Counted from the stretch's first letter, positions 26,712 through 36,350 are shown. The stretch: 64,000 bases of DNA from Luteimonas galliterrae (GCF_023374055.1 NZ_JAMBEP010000003.1:302467-366466); one strand, 5' to 3'. Notes: generated by a model from the sequence alone, not told the origin. Numbers and translations: made by a program.

Positions 26712-27554
26712 ATGAACAAGCGCCTTGCCCTGCTGTTGCTGGCTCTGCTGCCGCTGATCGCCTGCAGCCGGCAGGAACCGCCGGCCGCCGCGCCCGCCGC
26801 CACCGAAGCCGCCGCACCGGCTGTCGCCGACGAAGCCGTCCCGGCCGACGAACCCGCCGCAGCCGCCGATGCGGCAACGACGCCTGCCCCTGCCACGGAT
26901 CCCGCAGCCACAGCGACGCCCGATGCCGCACCGGCCGCAGAAGCGGCACCGCCTGCCGCCGCTGCCCCGGCGCCCGGAGCGCCGGTCGCCGGCGTCGACT
27001 ATGTCCTGATCGCCAACGGCCAGTCCTTCCTGCCCTTGAACGGCAAGGTCGAAGTGGTGGAAGTGTTCGGCTACGTCTGCCCGGCCTGCGCGCAGTTCCA
27101 GCCGCTGGTGAACGGCTGGAAGAACAAACTGCCCGCCAACGTGCGCTTCACCTACGTGCCGGCGGCCTTCGGCGGTCCGTGGACCAATTACGGCAAGGCT
27201 TATTACGCGGCCGAAACCATGGGCCTGGTCGAACGCACCCACGACGACCTGTTCAAGGCGATCCACATCGACCAGACGCTGAAGGGCGAGCGCGGGACGG
27301 ATTCGGTCGCAGACATCGCCGCGTTCTACGGCAAGTACGGCGTAGATCCCAAGCAGTTCGCCAGCACGGTGGAAAGCTTCGCCGTCAACGCCAAGCTCAA
27401 CAAAGCCAAGCAGTGGGCGATCCGTTCCGGCCTGGAAGGCACGCCGACCATCATCGTCAACGGCAAATACCGCGTGCTCGGCAAGACTTTCCCCGACATG
27501 CTGCGCATCGCCGACCAGCTGATCGCGCAGGAAAGCGCAGCGGCGGCGCAATAA
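26712..27554 (+). CDS. dsbA: DsbA-like thiol:disulfide interchange protein 2 (lipoprotein, CPAC)
   Basis: A 280-residue paralogue. The lipobox LLPLIACSR (Cys18) is followed by a long low-complexity Ala/Pro linker (residues about 20-92), roughly 45 residues longer than in the first copy, and the DsbA domain with CPAC at 123-126 and GTPTIIVNGKYRV. The long linker could let a lipid-anchored enzyme reach across the periplasm (inference). ATG 26712; the gap of 118 bases to the previous gene contains no repeat. Confidence 0.9.
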   Translation: MNKRLALLLLALLPLIACSRQEPPAAAPAATEAAAPAVADEAVPADEPAAAADAATTPAPATDPAATATPDAAPAAEAAPPAAAAPAPGAPVAGVDYVLIANGQSFLPLNGKVEVVEVFGYVCPACAQFQPLVNGWKNKLPANVRFTYVPAAFGGPWTNYGKAYYAAETMGLVERTHDDLFKAIHIDQTLKGERGTDSVADIAAFYGKYGVDPKQFASTVESFAVNAKLNKAKQWAIRSGLEGTPTIIVNGKYRVLGKTFPDMLRIADQLIAQESAAAAQ

Positions 27555-27596
27555 ACTTCATTTATCCTTCGCCAGAATTGCCCGGAGCCCCGTTCC

Positions 27597-28229
27597 ATGC
27601 TCAAACGCTTCGCGACCTGGTCGCTGCTCGCCGCGTTGCTGATCCCCGCGCTGGCGGGGGCCCAGGTGCTGATACCCGGCACCGACTACGATGAGCTTGC
27701 GCAAGGCCAGCCGTTCGAGCCGCTGAACGGCAAGGTGGAAGTGGTCGAGATCTTCGCGTACGGCTGCCACTTCTGCGCCCAGTTCCAGCCCCTCGTCGAC
27801 CAGTGGAAGCGCAAGCTGCCCGCGGACGTGCGCTTCACCTACGTGCCGGCCACCTACAGCCTGGACGATCCTTTCGCACGCGCCTTCTATGCCGCGCAGG
27901 CCAAGCCGGGCCTGTTCGCGCGCACGCATGAGGCCTTGTTCCAAGCCATCAATACCGACATCACCGTGCCGCGCAACGCATCGATCGACGAGCTCGCCGC
28001 GTTCTATTCGGGCTACGGCGTGACCGCACCGGCGTTCGCCGCCGCCATGCAGACGCCTGCGGTCGAAGCCAAGCTGCGCAAGGCGCGCGACTTCGCGCTC
28101 GCAGTCGAACTGCAAGGCACGCCGAGCCTGATCGTCAACGGCAAGTACCGGGTCAAAGGCGCCAGCTACCAGGACATGCTGCGCATCGCCGACCAATTGA
28201 TCGCCAAGGAGCGCAGCGCGCGCCGTTGA
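27597..28229 (+). CDS. dsbA: DsbA-like thiol:disulfide interchange protein 3 (soluble, CHFC)
   Basis: A 210-residue paralogue with a cleavable signal peptide (LLAALLIPALAGAQ) rather than a lipobox. The active site is CHFC at 57-60, differing from the canonical CPHC, and GTPSLIVNGKYRV supplies the cis-Pro. The dipeptide between the cysteines sets the redox potential, so this enzyme probably differs in function from its neighbours. Its end overlaps or abuts the next gene. Confidence 0.9.
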   Translation: MLKRFATWSLLAALLIPALAGAQVLIPGTDYDELAQGQPFEPLNGKVEVVEIFAYGCHFCAQFQPLVDQWKRKLPADVRFTYVPATYSLDDPFARAFYAAQAKPGLFARTHEALFQAINTDITVPRNASIDELAAFYSGYGVTAPAFAAAMQTPAVEAKLRKARDFALAVELQGTPSLIVNGKYRVKGASYQDMLRIADQLIAKERSARR

Positions 28230-28246
28230 TCGCGCGCGCCACGGCC

Positions 28247-29020
28247 ATGCCCGACTCAGGCCAAGACCGGCGCCGGCTGCGCCTGCTCAGCGCCAATATC
28301 CAGGCCGGCTCCAGCACGCGCCGCTACAGCGATTACGCCATGCGCAGCTGGTCGCACGTGCTGCCGGCGGGCAACAAGCGCGGGTCGCTGGATACCATCG
28401 CGCAGTTGGCGGGCGAACACGACATCGTCGGGCTGCAGGAAAGCGATCCGGGCAGCTGGCGTTCGGGATTCACCAACCAGACGCATTACTTGGCCGAGCG
28501 CGGCGGCTTCGATTATTGGAGCCACCAGCCCAACCGTCGCGTGGGCAACCTCGCTTCCAGTGCGAACGGATTGCTCAGCAAGCTGGAACCGGTCGAGGTC
28601 ACCGATCACGCGTTGCCCGGCCGCATTTCCGGCCGCGGTGTGCTGATGGCGCGCTTCGGCGACGGCGACCACGGCCTGACCGTGGCGGTGGCGCACCTGT
28701 CGCTGGGCGCGCAATCGCGGCGCGCGCAACTGGCCTATATCGCCGAATTGCTTTCCGGCCATGAGCACGCGGTGCTGATGGGCGATTTCAACTGCATGCC
28801 CGACCGTCCTGAAATGCAGACGCTGTACAAGCACACGCGCCTGCAGCCTCCGGCGATCTGCGTGCCTACGTTCCCGAGCTGGCGCCCGCAGCGCGCGATC
28901 GACCATATCCTGGTCACCGACACTCTGAACCTGGCCGGCGCACGCGCCTTTCCGGCGGCGTTCTCCGACCATCTCGCCTTGTCGGTCGAACTCGACGTGC
29001 CGGAAAAAGCCCTGCGCTGA
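28247..29020 (+). CDS. Endonuclease/exonuclease/phosphatase (EEP) family hydrolase
   Basis: A 257-residue protein of the DNase I/phosphodiesterase superfamily. It shows the expected sites: LRLLSANIQAG (Asn), GLQESDPG (Glu metal ligand), VAVAHLSLG, LMGDFNCMPD (Asp/Asn), and the C-terminal IDHILVTD and SDHLAL. The substrate may be nucleic acid, phospholipid or sugar phosphate. No signal peptide is seen. ATG 28247 is chosen; a TTG at 28226 overlapping the dsbA stop (TTGA) is an alternative. Coupling with the dsbA cluster is plausible. Confidence 0.86.
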   Translation: MPDSGQDRRRLRLLSANIQAGSSTRRYSDYAMRSWSHVLPAGNKRGSLDTIAQLAGEHDIVGLQESDPGSWRSGFTNQTHYLAERGGFDYWSHQPNRRVGNLASSANGLLSKLEPVEVTDHALPGRISGRGVLMARFGDGDHGLTVAVAHLSLGAQSRRAQLAYIAELLSGHEHAVLMGDFNCMPDRPEMQTLYKHTRLQPPAICVPTFPSWRPQRAIDHILVTDTLNLAGARAFPAAFSDHLALSVELDVPEKALR

Positions 29021-29027
29021 CTTTATC

Positions 29028-29768
29028 GCTCTGCAGAACGGAGCTTGCTCCGCTGCCCAAGCCCTGCTCCGCCTTTGTAGAGCGGGGCTTGCCCGCTGCT
29101 CTTGCTCTTAAGCCGTTCTACTCTTAAGCCCTTAGCTCTTAAGCCCTTAGCTCTTAAGCCCTTAGCTCTTAAACCGTCATCCCAGCGAACGCTGGGACCC
29201 ATCATGCTTTTGCTGTTGCCCCTAAGCCGTCATCCCGGCGAAGGCCGGGATCCAGGCCCGCGTGCTTGTGGGGCCTCGCTGCGACTCGCGCCATGGAAAA
29301 AGGCTTCCGGGCTGCGCCCGGGTCACTTTCTTTGTTGGCCCAAAGAAAGTAACCCAAGAAAGGGCCTGAACTGCGGTGCGATGCGTCGCACCTGAAAGTC
29401 AGCCAGCGGCCCTGCTTTCGTCGTGGGTGACCTTCTTACGCAGGTACTAGATTTTGATTCGCAGCCTATGGGTGACGTGGCTTTTGCGGAGTTGCGCTAA
29501 GGAGGCGTTCTGGTCGATCGTCTCGGATCTAAATGTCGAAGCGACGGAGGAATCCCGAGGGCCGGCGAGCAATGGCCAAGAACACGAGGTAACCCCATCG
29601 CCGGGACACCTTCCAAAGGCCCTTTTTCTTTGGTGACTTCTCTTTTTGGGCCTCACAAAAAGAAAGTAACTCGGCCGCGGTTTTAGCGGACGAAACCCCG
29701 GCCTGGAAGGCCGGCAGGTCGCCACAAACTCCAAGCCAAGGCAGCGGAGCAAGCTCCGCTCTACATAG
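29028..29768 (+). repeat. REP-bounded composite element, copy B
   Basis: Same orientation as copy A. The left end has two degenerate REPs (the clearer one GTAGAGCGGGGCTTGCCCGC at 29077-29099), then a 15-base tandem array (29121-29172), then the main body 29175-29764 (590 bases) with CATCCCAGCGAACGCTGGGA, the family III palindrome, hairpin 1, core, hairpin 2 and the inverted REP. It fills the 776-base gap between the EEP and TauE genes. No family II REPIN adjoins it. Nothing else is seen in the gap. Confidence 0.92.
29121..29172 (+). repeat. 15-bp tandem repeat, about 3.5 copies
   Basis: The unit CTCTTAAGCCCTTAG occurs three times exactly (29121-29165) and then partially to 29172. Shorter or degenerate versions of CTCTTAAGCC occupy the same place in copies A, C and D of the composite element. 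Confidence 0.95.
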
Positions 29769-29796
29769 AGCAGCAGCAAAGCGCTGGCGAATACGA

Positions 29797-30591
29797 TCAA
29801 CCGCCGAACAGCAAGCTGCTGCCCATCACCACCAGGAAGACGGCGAACACGCGCTTTAGCGCCTTGCCGCTGATCGCATGCGCCAGCCGCGTGCCGTACG
29901 GCGCGGCGAGCACCGATGCGATCGCCACGCCGATCGCCGCCGGCAAGTACACGTAGCCGACCGCATGCGACGGCAGCGCGCCGACCGGCGCGTTCAACGC
30001 GTATCCCAGCGCGCTGCCGATGCCGATCGCGATGCCGCAGGCAGACGACGTGCCGACCGCGCGCACGGGCGCCACCCCGCGCCAGACCAGCAACGGCACC
30101 GTCATGCTGCCGCCGCCGATGCCGACCACCGCCGACACCGCACCGATGCCGACGCCGGCCGCGCTCATCGGCAAACCGCGCGGCCGTACGCCGTCGTGCC
30201 CGCCGGCTTTCGTGCCGCCCCAGGTCAGCTGCGCCGCGGCCAGATAGCAATAGCCAGCCACGCACCAGCGCAAAACGGCATCGTCCAGATGCACCGCCAG
30301 CAGGCTGCCCAGCCAGCCGCCCAGCAACAAGCCGGGGACCATCCACGCCACCGTCGGCCACAGCACGCTGCCGCGGCGATGATGGGCGTAGGCCGACGAG
30401 GCTGCGGTCATGATGATGCTGGCCATCGAACTGGCCAGTGCCGCATGCATCGCCGCATCCTTGGGCACGCCGTGCAGCGGCAGCAGCCATACCAGCGCCG
30501 CGACCAGCACCAATCCGCCGCCTATGCCGAGCAACCCCGCGAGCACGCCCGCGATCGCGCCCAACAGCGGGAACATCCACACGCCTTCCAT
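29797..30591 (-). CDS. TauE/SafE-family membrane permease
   Basis: A 264-residue integral membrane protein of the TauE/SafE (DUF81) family, whose members export sulfite or organosulfur anions. It has the two half-motifs LAGLLGIGGGLVLV and SAVVGIGGGSMTVP, and about eight hydrophobic segments. Start ATG 30591 (MEGVWMFPLLGAIAG) is chosen; longer frames begin with non-hydrophobic basic sequence. The substrate is unknown. It is divergent from slt. Confidence 0.86.
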   Translation of the reverse strand: MEGVWMFPLLGAIAGVLAGLLGIGGGLVLVAALVWLLPLHGVPKDAAMHAALASSMASIIMTAASSAYAHHRRGSVLWPTVAWMVPGLLLGGWLGSLLAVHLDDAVLRWCVAGYCYLAAAQLTWGGTKAGGHDGVRPRGLPMSAAGVGIGAVSAVVGIGGGSMTVPLLVWRGVAPVRAVGTSSACGIAIGIGSALGYALNAPVGALPSHAVGYVYLPAAIGVAIASVLAAPYGTRLAHAISGKALKRVFAVFLVVMGSSLLFGG

Positions 30592-30685
30592 CGTTTCTAC
30601 CGTCCCCTTCGATCGCTGCTTGGCGCCGATTCGCGTGAATTTTCGGCGAAATTCCGGTTCACGAACCATCGGCTATAGTCCGCCG

Positions 30686-32647
30686 ATGCGCCTATCCAAA
30701 CCCTGCATGCTACTCGCAACCGTGCTGCTCGCCTTCACCGCCGCGGCGCAGGCGCAATCGTCCGACGCGCAGGTGCGCGCGGCGATCGAAGCCGCCGAGC
30801 GCGGTCAGTTCGACGCGGCGCAGTACGCATCGCTCAGCCGGGACCCGCTGTACGGCTGGATCGAATACGCCGCCCTGCGCCGCGACATCGACACGCTGCC
30901 GGCGGCGCAGGCGCAATCGTTCCTGGCGCGTTACCAAGGCCAGCCGGTGGCCGAAGCCTTCCGCGAGATCTGGCTGCCCGCGGCATCGCGCCGGCAGGAC
31001 TGGGCCGCGTTCCGCGCGGCATGGTCGCCGTCGATCAAGGACAGCACGCTGCGCTGCGCCGAATTGAATGCACGCCAGGCTACCGGCGCGGCCGATGCGC
31101 AATGGGTGAAGGACGCGCAGGCGGTATGGCGCACCGGCAAGGTCCTGCCCGGCGAATGCGAAACGGTGTTTTCGGCGCTTGTCGCGAAAGGCGGACTGCC
31201 GCCCGCGCTGCGCTGGGAACGCCTGGACCTGGCCGCGGCCGAATGGCAGCCGGCGGTGATGCGAGCAGCCGCGCGCGGATTGCCCGCCGACGAGGCTGCA
31301 TTAGCCAACGACTACGCCGCCTTCATGGAAGCCGTGCACGAACGCGCGCTCACCTGGCCCAAGACGCCGCGCAGCCGCATGGTCGCCTCGCAAGGCCTGG
31401 CGCGGCTGGCCAAATCCACGCCGATCGCCGCCGAAATGCAATTGCAGAAGTATTCCGATGCGCTCGGCTTCAGCGAGGCCGAACGCGCCCGCGTGCTGTA
31501 CCAGGCCGCGCTGTGGACGGTGGCCTCGTACGAGCCCGACTCGGCGCGCCGCTTGAACGCGGTGCCCGAATCGGCCTACGACGAGCGCCTGCACGAGTGG
31601 CGCGCGCGCGAAGCGCTGTCGCGCGGCGACTGGCCGGCGGCGCTGGCGGCGATCCGCAAGATGGGCCCCAAGCAGCGCGACGAATCGCGCTGGACCTACT
31701 TCGAAGCGCGCCTGTCCGAACTCACCGGCAACAAGAGCGCCGCGCCGGCGCTGTACCGCAAGGCCGCGCGCAAGCCGGAATTCCACGGCTTCCTGGCCGC
31801 GGACCGCCTCGGCGAACCCTATGCGCTATGTCCGTGGGAACCCAACGACGCGCCGGCGAAAGCGGTGGTCGCGCGCGACCCGACCATCGTCCGCGCGATG
31901 GCGCTGTACCGCATCGACCGCAGCGGTTGGGCGCAGCGCGAATGGGACAGCGCGCTGTCGCGCTTCGACGATACGCAACGCCGCGCCGCGGTCGCGGTGG
32001 CGCAGGACAACGGCTGGTTCGACCGCGCCGTGTTCGCGCTCGGCAATTACGGCGGCAAAAGCCGGCCCGATGAATTGCGCCTGTACCAGTTGCGCTTCCC
32101 GCTGCACCACGACGCCGCGATCCGCCGCGAATCGGCCAAGCACGGCCTGGACCCGGCCTGGGTCGCGGCCGAAATCCGCGCCGAGAGCGTGTTCAATCCG
32201 AAAGCCCGTTCGGCCGCCAATGCGATGGGCCTGATGCAGATCGTGCCGGCCACCGGCGCCGCGACCGCGCGCCGCATCGGCCTGCCTTACGGCGGCGCCG
32301 CCGATCTGTACGACTCGGAAACCAACATCGCACTGGGCACCGCCTACATGCGGCAGATGGAAGACAAGTACGGCCAGACCTATGTCGCCATCGCCGCCTA
32401 CAACGCCGGCCCGACGCCGACCGCGCGCTGGCAGGCGCAGCGGCCGGGCTTCGATCCGGATGTCTGGATCGAGACGATCAGCTACAAGGAAACCCGCGAA
32501 TACGTGGCGCGGGTGCTGGCTTTCAGCGTGATCTACGACTGGCGCTTGAACGGCGACGCGCTGACCCTGAGCGACCGCATGCGCGGGATCGATTCGGGCA
32601 AGCGCAAGCGCTTCGTCTGCCCGCTGGCGGACCCGCCCAAGGCCTGA
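30686..32647 (+). CDS. slt: Soluble lytic murein transglycosylase
   Basis: Periplasmic peptidoglycan lytic transglycosylase, 653 residues. A signal peptide (MLLATVLLAFTAAAQAQ) is followed by a long helical superhelix and a C-terminal SLT catalytic domain: AAEIRAESVFNPKA (catalytic Glu), NAMGLMQIVPATG, and YVAIAAYNAGPTPT. This matches the Slt70 layout. ATG 30686. It is 39 bases upstream of cca on the same strand, so the two may share a transcript. Confidence 0.94.
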   Translation: MRLSKPCMLLATVLLAFTAAAQAQSSDAQVRAAIEAAERGQFDAAQYASLSRDPLYGWIEYAALRRDIDTLPAAQAQSFLARYQGQPVAEAFREIWLPAASRRQDWAAFRAAWSPSIKDSTLRCAELNARQATGAADAQWVKDAQAVWRTGKVLPGECETVFSALVAKGGLPPALRWERLDLAAAEWQPAVMRAAARGLPADEAALANDYAAFMEAVHERALTWPKTPRSRMVASQGLARLAKSTPIAAEMQLQKYSDALGFSEAERARVLYQAALWTVASYEPDSARRLNAVPESAYDERLHEWRAREALSRGDWPAALAAIRKMGPKQRDESRWTYFEARLSELTGNKSAAPALYRKAARKPEFHGFLAADRLGEPYALCPWEPNDAPAKAVVARDPTIVRAMALYRIDRSGWAQREWDSALSRFDDTQRRAAVAVAQDNGWFDRAVFALGNYGGKSRPDELRLYQLRFPLHHDAAIRRESAKHGLDPAWVAAEIRAESVFNPKARSAANAMGLMQIVPATGAATARRIGLPYGGAADLYDSETNIALGTAYMRQMEDKYGQTYVAIAAYNAGPTPTARWQAQRPGFDPDVWIETISYKETREYVARVLAFSVIYDWRLNGDALTLSDRMRGIDSGKRKRFVCPLADPPKA

Positions 32648-32686
32648 CGGCGTCCGTCGCGCGCCGCAATCGGGCATCATCGCGGC

Positions 32687-33913
32687 ATGAAGACCTATCT
32701 CGTCGGCGGCGCGGTGCGCGACCGATTGCTCGGGCTGCCGCCCGGCGACCGCGATCACGTCGTGGTCGGGCAAACGCCCGAAGCGATGCTCGCCGCGGGC
32801 TTCAAGCCGGTCGGCCGCGATTTCCCGGTCTTCCTGCATCCGCGCACCGGCGAGGAGTACGCATTGGCGCGCACCGAACGCAAATCCGGGCGCGGCTATC
32901 GCGGTTTCGTCGTGGACAGCGATCCTTCGGTGACGCTGGAAGAGGATCTGGGCCGCCGCGACTTCACCATCAACGCGATCGCCGAAGACGAAGGCGGGCA
33001 TCTGGTCGATCCTTACGGCGGCGCGCGCGATCTCCAAGCGCGCGTGCTGCGCCACGTCGGCCCGGCCTTCGTCGAAGATCCTTTGCGCGTGCTGCGCGCG
33101 GCCCGCTTCATGGCGCGCTTCGCGCCATTGGGTTTCGAAGTGGCGCCCGAAACGATGGCGCTGATGCGGCAGATGTCCGCGTCCGGCGAACTCGATGCGC
33201 TGGTGCCCGAGCGCGTCTGGCAGGAACTGTCGCGCGCGCTGGCCTCGCCGCAACCGTCCGCTTTCCTGCGTACGCTGCACGACAGCGGCGCGTTGCAAGC
33301 CGTACTGCCGGAAATCGAGGCGCTGTACGGCGTGCCGCAGCGCGCCGAATACCATCCCGAAGTGGATACCGGTGCCCACATCGAAATGGTCTGCGACATG
33401 GCCGCGCATTTGGCGCCGGGCGACGATACGATCGGCTTCGCTGCGCTCACCCACGATCTGGGCAAAGCGCTGACGCCCGCCGAAGAACTGCCCAAGCACA
33501 TCCAGCACGAACAACGCGGCGTGGCGCCGCTATTGGCCTTGTGCGAACGGCTTAAAGTCCCGGCCGCGCACCGCGAACTGGCGGTAATGGCCTGCCGCGA
33601 GCATCTCAACGTGCACCGCCTGGCCGAGCTGCGCGACGACACCGTGCACGATCTGCTCGCGCGCTGCGACGCCTTCCGAAAACCCGAACGCATCGCGCAG
33701 CTGGCGCTGGTTTGCGAAGCCGACAAGCGCGGCCGCGGCGGCATGGCCGATGCCGACTACCCGCAGGGCCGCGAGCTGATGCGCCTGCATGCGGCCGCGC
33801 TTGCGGTGCGCGGCGCGGACGTCGCACGCGAAGGACTCGAGGGCCCTGCGCTAGGCGAAGCGCTGCGCAAAGCTCGCATTGCCGCCATCCGACGGGCGCG
33901 GAGCGCCGGCTGA
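32687..33913 (+). CDS. cca: CCA tRNA nucleotidyltransferase
   Basis: Adds or repairs the 3' CCA of tRNAs. 408 residues, the class II enzyme with an HD domain as in E. coli. N-terminal [20 protein letters not shown] holds the nucleotide-binding and catalytic residues; [19 protein letters not shown] and [11 protein letters not shown] follow; the HD-domain segment is [11 protein letters not shown]. It converges with the response regulator gene (1 base between the stops). Confidence 0.96.
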   Translation: MKTYLVGGAVRDRLLGLPPGDRDHVVVGQTPEAMLAAGFKPVGRDFPVFLHPRTGEEYALARTERKSGRGYRGFVVDSDPSVTLEEDLGRRDFTINAIAEDEGGHLVDPYGGARDLQARVLRHVGPAFVEDPLRVLRAARFMARFAPLGFEVAPETMALMRQMSASGELDALVPERVWQELSRALASPQPSAFLRTLHDSGALQAVLPEIEALYGVPQRAEYHPEVDTGAHIEMVCDMAAHLAPGDDTIGFAALTHDLGKALTPAEELPKHIQHEQRGVAPLLALCERLKVPAAHRELAVMACREHLNVHRLAELRDDTVHDLLARCDAFRKPERIAQLALVCEADKRGRGGMADADYPQGRELMRLHAAALAVRGADVAREGLEGPALGEALRKARIAAIRRARSAG

Positions 33914-33914
33914 A

Positions 33915-34691
33915 TCAACCGTCCCGTCGCGTCGTCGCCAGGCGCAGGAAGGCCTCGTGCTGGTAGCGGCTCATGCGCAGCTGCTGGCCGGTGTCCATCG
34001 TCACCACGTGATAGCCGTTGAACCAGGGATGGATCGCCTTCACGCGGCGCACGTTGACGATGGCCGAGCGGTGGACGCGCGCGAAATGACGCGGGTCCAG
34101 ACGAGCGGCCAGCGCGGCCATCGTTTCGCGCAGTTCGTGGACGCGATCGGCGAGGTGGATCTGGACCGTGTTGCGGCTGGCCTTGATCCAGACGATGTCG
34201 TCGACGGCGAGGAAGACGACGTGTTCGTCGACGCGCACCGGAATGCGTTCGAGGTAGTCGGCGCGCTGGCGCAGCGCGTCCAGCGCCTGCAGTATCCGCG
34301 TCGTCGCGGCCGCTTCCGCGCCGGTCGCCCCCAGGCGCGTCTTGGCGCGTTGCAAAGTGCTGGCGAAGCGCTCGCGGCTGAAGGGTTTGACCAGGTAATC
34401 CACCGCGTTGGCTTCGAAGGCCTGCACCGCGTACTGTTCGTATGCGGTGACGAAGATCGTCGCCGGCATGTTTTCCGCACCGATTTCGGAGACGACGTCC
34501 ATGCCGGTCATTGCCGGCATCTGAATATCCAGGAACACGAGATTCGGCGACTGGCCGCGGATCGCCGCCACCGCCGACGCGCCGTCGCCGCATTCTCCGA
34601 GCAATTCGATATCCGGATCCTCGCGCAGCAGGCGCACGATCGCATGGCGCGCGATCGGCTCGTCGTCGACGACCAGCGCGGAAATGCTCAT
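33915..34691 (-). CDS. LytTR-family response regulator
   Basis: A 258-residue DNA-binding response regulator. The receiver domain has the acidic pair Asp9/Asp10, phospho-acceptor Asp55 (VFLDIQMPAM) and Lys102 (YLVKPFS). The C-terminal LytTR domain (about 150-255) has IVWIKASRNTVQIHL and FARVHRSAIVNVRRV. It starts at ATG 34691, overlapping the sensor gene stop by four bases (ATGA). The output genes are unknown. Confidence 0.93.
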   Translation of the reverse strand: MSISALVVDDEPIARHAIVRLLREDPDIELLGECGDGASAVAAIRGQSPNLVFLDIQMPAMTGMDVVSEIGAENMPATIFVTAYEQYAVQAFEANAVDYLVKPFSRERFASTLQRAKTRLGATGAEAAATTRILQALDALRQRADYLERIPVRVDEHVVFLAVDDIVWIKASRNTVQIHLADRVHELRETMAALAARLDPRHFARVHRSAIVNVRRVKAIHPWFNGYHVVTMDTGQQLRMSRYQHEAFLRLATTRRDG

Positions 34692-35797
34692 GCCGGCACG
34701 TGCTCCGGCATCTCGTCGGGCTCTTCCAGCTCGCGGAACGGCAGCCGGATGCGGCAGACCACGCCCTGCGGCCAGATCATGTCCAGGCGGATCTGCGCGG
34801 CGTCCCCGTAAAGCTCTTTCAGGCGCAGCCGGGTGTTGGACAGGCCGATGCCGTGGCCCGCGGCTTCGCCCTCGTTCTCGAGCGTGCTGTTGCGGTTGCG
34901 CACGTCGATGCAGAGGCTCTGGTCTTCGCGGCGGCTCTCGATTTCGATGCAGTCGGTGCCGACGCGCCGGCCGATGCCGTGCCGGATCGCGTTCTCGACG
35001 ATCGGCTGCAGGACCAGGCTCGGCACGGCGCAATCCAGCGTATCCGGCGCGACGTACACCTGCGTGGTCAGGCGATCCTTGAAGCGCATGCGCTGGATGC
35101 CGAGATAGAGGTCGAGCAGGGCCAGTTCGCGGCGCAGGGTGATCTCCTGGCCGTCGTAATCTTCCAGGAAAGCGCGCAGCAGGTCGCTGAGGCGCAGCAG
35201 CATGTCCTCGGCCGACAGCGTGTCTTCGTCCAGCAGGGTCACGATCGCGTGCAGCGTATTGAACAGGAAATGCGGCTGCAGCTGCGACTTCAACGCCTGC
35301 AGCCGCGACTGCGCCAGTTCCGTGGCGAGCCGGCTCGCTTCGACTTCGCGTTGGGCTTTCTCGGCCTGGAAATGCAGCGCCTGCTGTATCGCCAGCAAGG
35401 CCCAATACGTAAGCATGCCGATCGCGAAGTGCTTGCTCAGGAACTGCTGGAACTGGTCGGAAAACGAGCCCGGCTCGAACAGCTGCGACACCAGCGCGCC
35501 GACGATCATCGCCAGCATCGTCACGCCCGCGCTCGCGACCAGCTGCGTGCCGAGCGAACGCAGGCGTAGCGGAGGCTGCAGCGGATAGCGCGCGGCAAGG
35601 CGGAATACCAGCGGCGCGAGCGCGGCCCAGGTGTACCACTGGATCATCGACCAGCGCAGGTAGTCGAAGATCGACCACGTGTTGCCGCTGAAGGCGTCGT
35701 GCATGAACCCCTGCACCGCGAACGCGACCACCACCGCCGTCCACAAACCGAGGTAGCGGGACAGGCCTATTTCGGTATTGCCGAGGCGGACGTTCAT
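34688..35797 (-). CDS. LytS-type sensor histidine kinase
   Basis: A 369-residue membrane sensor with several N-terminal transmembrane segments (about residues 15-150), then a His_kinase domain: LQPHFLFNTLHAI (phospho-acceptor His), VLQPIVENAIRHGIGRR (N-box) and GHGIGLSNTRLRL (G-box). No obvious periplasmic sensor domain. It is translationally coupled to the LytTR regulator. The pair typically senses envelope or metabolite state. Confidence 0.92.
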   Translation of the reverse strand: MNVRLGNTEIGLSRYLGLWTAVVVAFAVQGFMHDAFSGNTWSIFDYLRWSMIQWYTWAALAPLVFRLAARYPLQPPLRLRSLGTQLVASAGVTMLAMIVGALVSQLFEPGSFSDQFQQFLSKHFAIGMLTYWALLAIQQALHFQAEKAQREVEASRLATELAQSRLQALKSQLQPHFLFNTLHAIVTLLDEDTLSAEDMLLRLSDLLRAFLEDYDGQEITLRRELALLDLYLGIQRMRFKDRLTTQVYVAPDTLDCAVPSLVLQPIVENAIRHGIGRRVGTDCIEIESRREDQSLCIDVRNRNSTLENEGEAAGHGIGLSNTRLRLKELYGDAAQIRLDMIWPQGVVCRIRLPFRELEEPDEMPEHVPA

Positions 35798-35969
35798 CGC
35801 ATGCCATGGAGCGGAGACACGGGCATCGTAGGCGCAGCGAACGGCGCTGCAAAGCGCCGCGGCGCGCGGCTACGATTCGCAGCGGCGTGGCGACGATTCG
35901 TCCCGGATCGCTTTCGCGAACGCCGGCAGGCAGGCTTCATGGCGGCGCCATCCCATCGGAGACCCCGCC

Positions 35970-36350
35970 ATGCGCCCGATCCGCACCGTTGCGCTCGCCG
36001 CCCTCCTGCCTGTCGCCGTCGTGCACGCCGGACCCGAAACGCATGGCCGATATCTGACACTGGTGAATCGCGAGTACGAAAGCGTGATATCGCTCGAGAT
36101 CGCCGGCGCTGGCAGCGAAGCCTTTCGCGAGCTGCCGCTCGCCCCGCCGCTAGCCGGCGGCGGCGGATCGACCACGGTCCGGATCGCCGTCGACGGCTGC
36201 CGCCACGATCTTCGCTTCGTTTTCAAAGACGGGCGCAGGCTGCTTTATCGGGACGTCGACGTCTGCCGTTACGATCGGCTGCGCATTCGCGGCTTGCCGC
36301 ACGGATCGGAAGACGGGCAGGCGGTGGCAGGATCACCGTCCCGGCGCTGA
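35970..36350 (+). CDS. Small secreted protein of unknown function
   Basis: A 126-residue protein with a signal peptide (TVALAALLPVAVVHAGPE). The mature part has two Cys (CRHDLRF and DVCRYDR), likely a disulfide, and a glycine run (LAGGGGST). I recognise no family. Its last 18 bases overlap the end of the convergent MocR gene, an unusual tail-to-tail overlap. A disulfide would be within reach of the DsbA set. Coding is supported by the signal peptide and codon usage. Confidence 0.65.
   Translation: MRPIRTVALAALLPVAVVHAGPETHGRYLTLVNREYESVISLEIAGAGSEAFRELPLAPPLAGGGGSTTVRIAVDGCRHDLRFVFKDGRRLLYRDVDVCRYDRLRIRGLPHGSEDGQAVAGSPSRR

Noticed and set aside
29121..29172. Short direct repeats that might suggest a CRISPR array
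   Set aside because: The units are 15 bases and contiguous with no unique spacers; no cas genes in the window.
31826..33514. 562-codon minus-strand frame opposite slt and cca
   Set aside because: Antisense shadow of two clear genes; composition is typical of reversed GC-rich codons.
33915..35852. A 645-codon frame apparently joining a sensor to the LytTR regulator
   Set aside because: Only the last 258 codons are the regulator; the rest is out of frame with the real histidine kinase, which ends in an ATGA overlap.
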